Assembly: GCA_030043285.1 (NCBI GenBank)
Contig: JASHXZ010000220.1
Location: 1-6,753, forward strand
From: Xanthobacteraceae bacterium
GTDB lineage: Bacteria > Pseudomonadota > Alphaproteobacteria > Rhizobiales > Xanthobacteraceae
Reading direction: 5' to 3'
Length of the DNA stretch: 6,753 nt
In this document: piece after piece, positions 5,799 through 6,753 of the stretch
Layout of the letters: each line of letters opens with the position of its first letter
How positions within the stretch are numbered: position 1 is the first letter of the stretch
The notes under the pieces: model-generated
The model's input: the letters and a program-made list of their open reading frames with translations, nothing else
Told to the model about the DNA's origin: nothing
Database searches by the model: none
Program-made: the position numbers and the translations under genes

Positions 5799-6648
5799 CG
5801 GGCGATGGGCGCTTGCTCAGAAATTCTTTGAGCGCGGCAACATCGTTCTTATCGCCTTCGAAATCCTCGGCGATGCGCTCATAGAAATGCGCGGCGCCCT
5901 GGTAGAGCTCGCTTGCGGTCGGGTCATCGCCGACGAAGCCGGCGATCTCGTGCATTTCGGCGACCCAGCGATACGCTTTCGGCGGCATCGACGCGAGCGC
6001 GCGCTGAAACCACGCCAGCATCTCCTTCTGGCTGCCCTGCAGCTCCTTGAACAAAGCGTCGGCCGAGCCGGCGCGCGTCGCCGCGAGCATCATGGCGGCA
6101 CCGATCGCCTGCGTGCCTTTGGTGATGCCGGCGTACGACATTTTCAGCGCCGACGCCGCGCTGAGCGCGCCGTCGAGCAGCCGGATGTCGAGGCCGTATT
6201 GGCGCAGGCTCGCGAACCGCGCCGCGGCTGGACCGGACGCATAAATGCGCGGGCCGGCGTCTCCCGGCTTGGGAGGCGAGCCGATAATGCCGGCATCGAC
6301 GAACGGGCAGCCGGTCGGCGCGAGCGCCGCGGCGACGCGCTCGACCGTCGCCGGATTGATGGCGTTGCAATCGACATAGACCGGCTTGGCGTTGGACGCC
6401 TTGAGCGCTAGCGCAAAGCGCTCGACCAGCGAAAGCGCATCGCCCGGCGGCAGGATCGAGAGGAAAAAATCGCTGGTCGCGATTTCCTCATCACCAACCG
6501 CCGTCAACCCGGCCGCCTTGGCGCGCGCCGCGGTCTCGTTGCTGCGGCCCGTGAGCGACGTGAGCACCTTGACGCCGTTGTCGACGAGCCGTTTGCCGAC
6601 GGCGGCGCCCATCATGCCGGGCGCGATTACTGCAACGACAGGAGTCAT
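5788..6648 (-). CDS. NAD(P)-binding oxidoreductase, 6-phosphogluconate/3-hydroxyisobutyrate dehydrogenase-like, with DUF1932 C-terminal domain
   Basis: This 286-residue, probably cytoplasmic protein has an N-terminal Rossmann fold, VVAVIAPGMMGAAVGKRL (3-20), with GRS at 34-36 after the second strand, where an Arg can favour NADP. The segment FFLSILPPGDA (61-71) and the beta-hydroxyacid-dehydrogenase-like VDAGIIGSPPKPG (117-129) follow. The C-terminal domain has SALKMSYAGITKGTQAIGAA (166-185), matching DUF1932; Lys169 or Lys177 is a candidate for the family catalytic lysine. The usual GxGxxG loop reads APGMMG, with Ala for the first Gly. I chose the ATG at 6648 because GAGG lies 5 nt upstream and the Rossmann strand begins right after it; a longer frame from 6741 adds 31 basic, non-conserved residues. 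It converges on livM with a 3-bp gap, so it is not in the same transcript. The substrate is unknown; reduction or oxidation of a small hydroxy acid is the family expectation. Confidence 0.88.
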   Translation of the reverse strand: MTPVVAVIAPGMMGAAVGKRLVDNGVKVLTSLTGRSNETAARAKAAGLTAVGDEEIATSDFFLSILPPGDALSLVERFALALKASNAKPVYVDCNAINPATVERVAAALAPTGCPFVDAGIIGSPPKPGDAGPRIYASGPAAARFASLRQYGLDIRLLDGALSAASALKMSYAGITKGTQAIGAAMMLAATRAGSADALFKELQGSQKEMLAWFQRALASMPPKAYRWVAEMHEIAGFVGDDPTASELYQGAAHFYERIAEDFEGDKNDVAALKEFLSKRPSPGSQ

Positions 6649-6753
6649 GCTGGCCTCGCTTTTAGCAACGAAGCCCATCATAGCAGTTTGCAACTGGCGC
6701 CTTCCAGCGGCCGGCGCTGAAAACCTCAGGCCTCTTCGCAAACCTTCGGCGCC
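6649..6753 (-). promoter_or_regulatory. Upstream region of the oxidoreductase gene with a candidate extended -10 promoter
   Basis: No gene is supported in these 105 bp. On the minus strand TGCTATGAT (6685-6677) fits an extended -10 element, TGn plus TATGAT with one mismatch, and lies 28 nt before the ATG at 6648. The -35 position 17 nt upstream does not match TTGACA, so the promoter call is weak. GAGG at 6657-6654 is the ribosome binding site. Confidence 0.3.

Noticed and set aside
6649..6741. N-terminal extension of the oxidoreductase to an ATG at 6741
   Set aside because: The 31 extra residues are basic and non-conserved before a Rossmann strand that normally starts the protein, and the ATG at 6648 has its own GAGG.
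1..6753. CRISPR array, tRNA/rRNA gene, insertion sequence or phage module
   Set aside because: I saw no regularly spaced repeats, tRNA-like cloverleaf, transposase or integrase motif, or terminal inverted repeats anywhere in the window.

Overview
The window looks like chromosomal DNA of a high-GC alphaproteobacterium, most likely Hyphomicrobiales (Bradyrhizobium, Rhodopseudomonas or Xanthobacteraceae relatives). The grounds are strongly GC-biased third positions, a HAAT-type (branched-chain amino acid family) transporter with a Tat-exported binding protein, and a short sequence resembling the end of a dispersed repeat known from Bradyrhizobium-type genomes. This placement is inference from style and gene content; no marker gene is present.

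Layout. Positions 1-768 (minus strand) hold a UPF0317/DUF1445 protein (D-glutamate cyclase-like) whose last residues lie beyond the left edge. Positions 769-1043 are a divergent control region with a perfect 10-bp palindrome. Positions 1044-5784 (plus strand) hold a complete five-gene ABC importer: a Tat-type periplasmic binding protein, ATPases LivG and LivF, and permeases LivH and LivM. The genes are packed with TAAGTG, ATGA, 3-bp and ATGA junctions. Positions 5788-6648 (minus strand) hold a convergent NAD(P)-binding oxidoreductase of the 6-phosphogluconate/3-hydroxyisobutyrate dehydrogenase type with a DUF1932 C-terminal domain. Positions 6649-6753 are its upstream region, with no gene seen.

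How they may work together. The importer would bind a small carboxylate or amino-acid-like solute in the periplasm and bring it in at the cost of ATP. The flanking enzymes, one related to D-glutamate cyclases or hydro-lyases and one a beta-hydroxyacid-dehydrogenase-like oxidoreductase, could act on the imported compound. The substrate cannot be read from the sequence, and the metabolic link rests on gene position only.

The most notable non-coding signal is a 14-bp-stem, 5-nt-loop hairpin inside the first codons of livG. It sits just after the binding-protein stop codon, where it could keep binding-protein expression above that of the membrane components. Other points are a CxxC-containing cysteine cluster in the Tat-exported binding protein, a variant dinucleotide-binding loop in the oxidoreductase, and a repeat-like sequence that supplies the oxidoreductase stop codon. 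I see no wholly new system here; the core is a recognisable transporter operon with unusual details.
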